Under the pieces are notes generated by a model. The model saw nothing but the letters and a program-made list of their open reading frames with translations. It did not search any database and was not told the origin of the DNA. A DNA stretch of 31,335 nt from UBA4738 sp002413305. GTDB taxonomy: Bacteria > Actinomycetota > UBA4738. Shown piece after piece: positions 31,021 to 31,335 of the stretch. The stretch lies in assembly GCA_036847185.1 (NCBI GenBank), contig DAIUAM010000035.1:1-31335 (forward strand). Reading direction: 5' to 3'. Made by a program: the position numbers and the translations under genes. How positions within the stretch are numbered: the stretch's first letter is position 1; the number at the start of each line of letters is the position of its first letter.

Positions 31021-31335
31021 TCCCGTCTATGGCGCCGGTAGCCAAACCGGTTTGGGATGTGAGTGTTCGGAATGGTGGAGCCTCAGCGGTCGGACCGGCC
31101 GGGCTACTCCGCCCAAGCCGTCATTGAATCCGCTGGTACCAGCGGGCGTTGCACGGGCCTGTCCAAGGATCCGGGTCCGGCGACGTCCAACTCACACAGA
31201 CTATCGGCCTCCGGGTCACGACGGCCGGTTCGTTGAGGGTATATGGAAGGTCACGGTCGTCACGGGGACGGGTGGTGATGCCTAGTGCCCCGTCGTTGAT
31301 TTGATCTGGTGCAATGCTGCCCGCCCCCGCTGCAC
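31021..31335. other. Gene-poor end of window with two perfect palindromes
   Basis: No convincing gene in the last 315 bases. CCAAACCGGTTTGG (31042-31055) and CCGCTGGTACCAGCGG (31130-31145) are both perfect palindromes, 74 bases apart. They might be operators or recombination sites for whatever lies beyond the window edge. Confidence 0.4.

Overview
The window looks like chromosomal DNA from a high-GC member of the Actinomycetota. It carries typical actinobacterial families: CarD, the ClpC/ClpS pair with a DUF2017 neighbour, DUF3263, DUF2630, DUF5679, LytR_C, a PIN-TRAM membrane protein and an ATP-dependent DNA ligase of the LigB type. Starts are often GTG or TTG. Several genes have a TANNNT -10 box only 6-10 bases before the start codon, which suggests leaderless mRNAs. 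No genus can be named from the sequence alone; an uncultivated or poorly sampled lineage is my inference.

Layout. 1-8407 (+): clpC with a consensus TATAAT promoter, radA, carD, a PIN-TRAM protein, then the overlapping set ispD-ispF-rlmB. 8481-8554: tRNA-Thr(TGT). 8511-11729: a 3.17-kb integrated element bounded by a 45-bp perfect duplication of the tRNA 3' half. It holds paired GTGCTAAC repeats at both ends, a small secreted-protein ORF coupled to an MFS transporter fused to a cyclic-nucleotide-binding domain, and the C-terminal remnant of a tyrosine integrase. 11743-11784: two tandem 19-bp repeats that resemble IS481-type ends. 11780-13318 (-): DNA ligase. 13559-14926 (+): zinc-ribbon plus long charged-helix protein. 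14992-17245 (+): a divergent thiE, then a TPP riboswitch with its own promoter that governs a HypE/ThiL-like (AIR-synthase-fold) protein and a DUF983 protein.

17233-18938 (-): flavin disulfide oxidoreductase and DUF2630 protein. 19111-21256 (+): glutamate dehydrogenase with a structured leader, DUF3263 and LytR_C proteins. 21253-23453: the trehalose pair otsB (+) and otsA (-), arranged tail to tail. 23563-25415 (+): AI-2E family permease and an Rrf2 Fe-S type regulator. 25516-25665 (-): a 49-residue DUF5679 zinc ribbon. 25933-27321 (+): a 38-residue ORF ending in a 28-bp tandem palindrome, enoyl-CoA hydratase and a MOSC protein. 27322-29408 (-): rlmN and an NAD-dependent epimerase, overlapping by 4 bases. 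29458-30267 (+): clpS and DUF2017. 30353-30826: a secreted protein. The last ~500 bases contain two perfect palindromes and no recognisable gene.

Working together: clpC and clpS supply the Clp chaperone and its N-degron adaptor. ispD and ispF give two consecutive non-mevalonate isoprenoid steps. otsA and otsB make trehalose. thiE and the TPP-switched gene point to thiamine metabolism. The most promising unexplained items are the TPP-riboswitch-controlled AIR-synthase-like gene beside a divergent ThiE, and the small tRNA-borne element carrying a transporter-cNMP sensor fusion.
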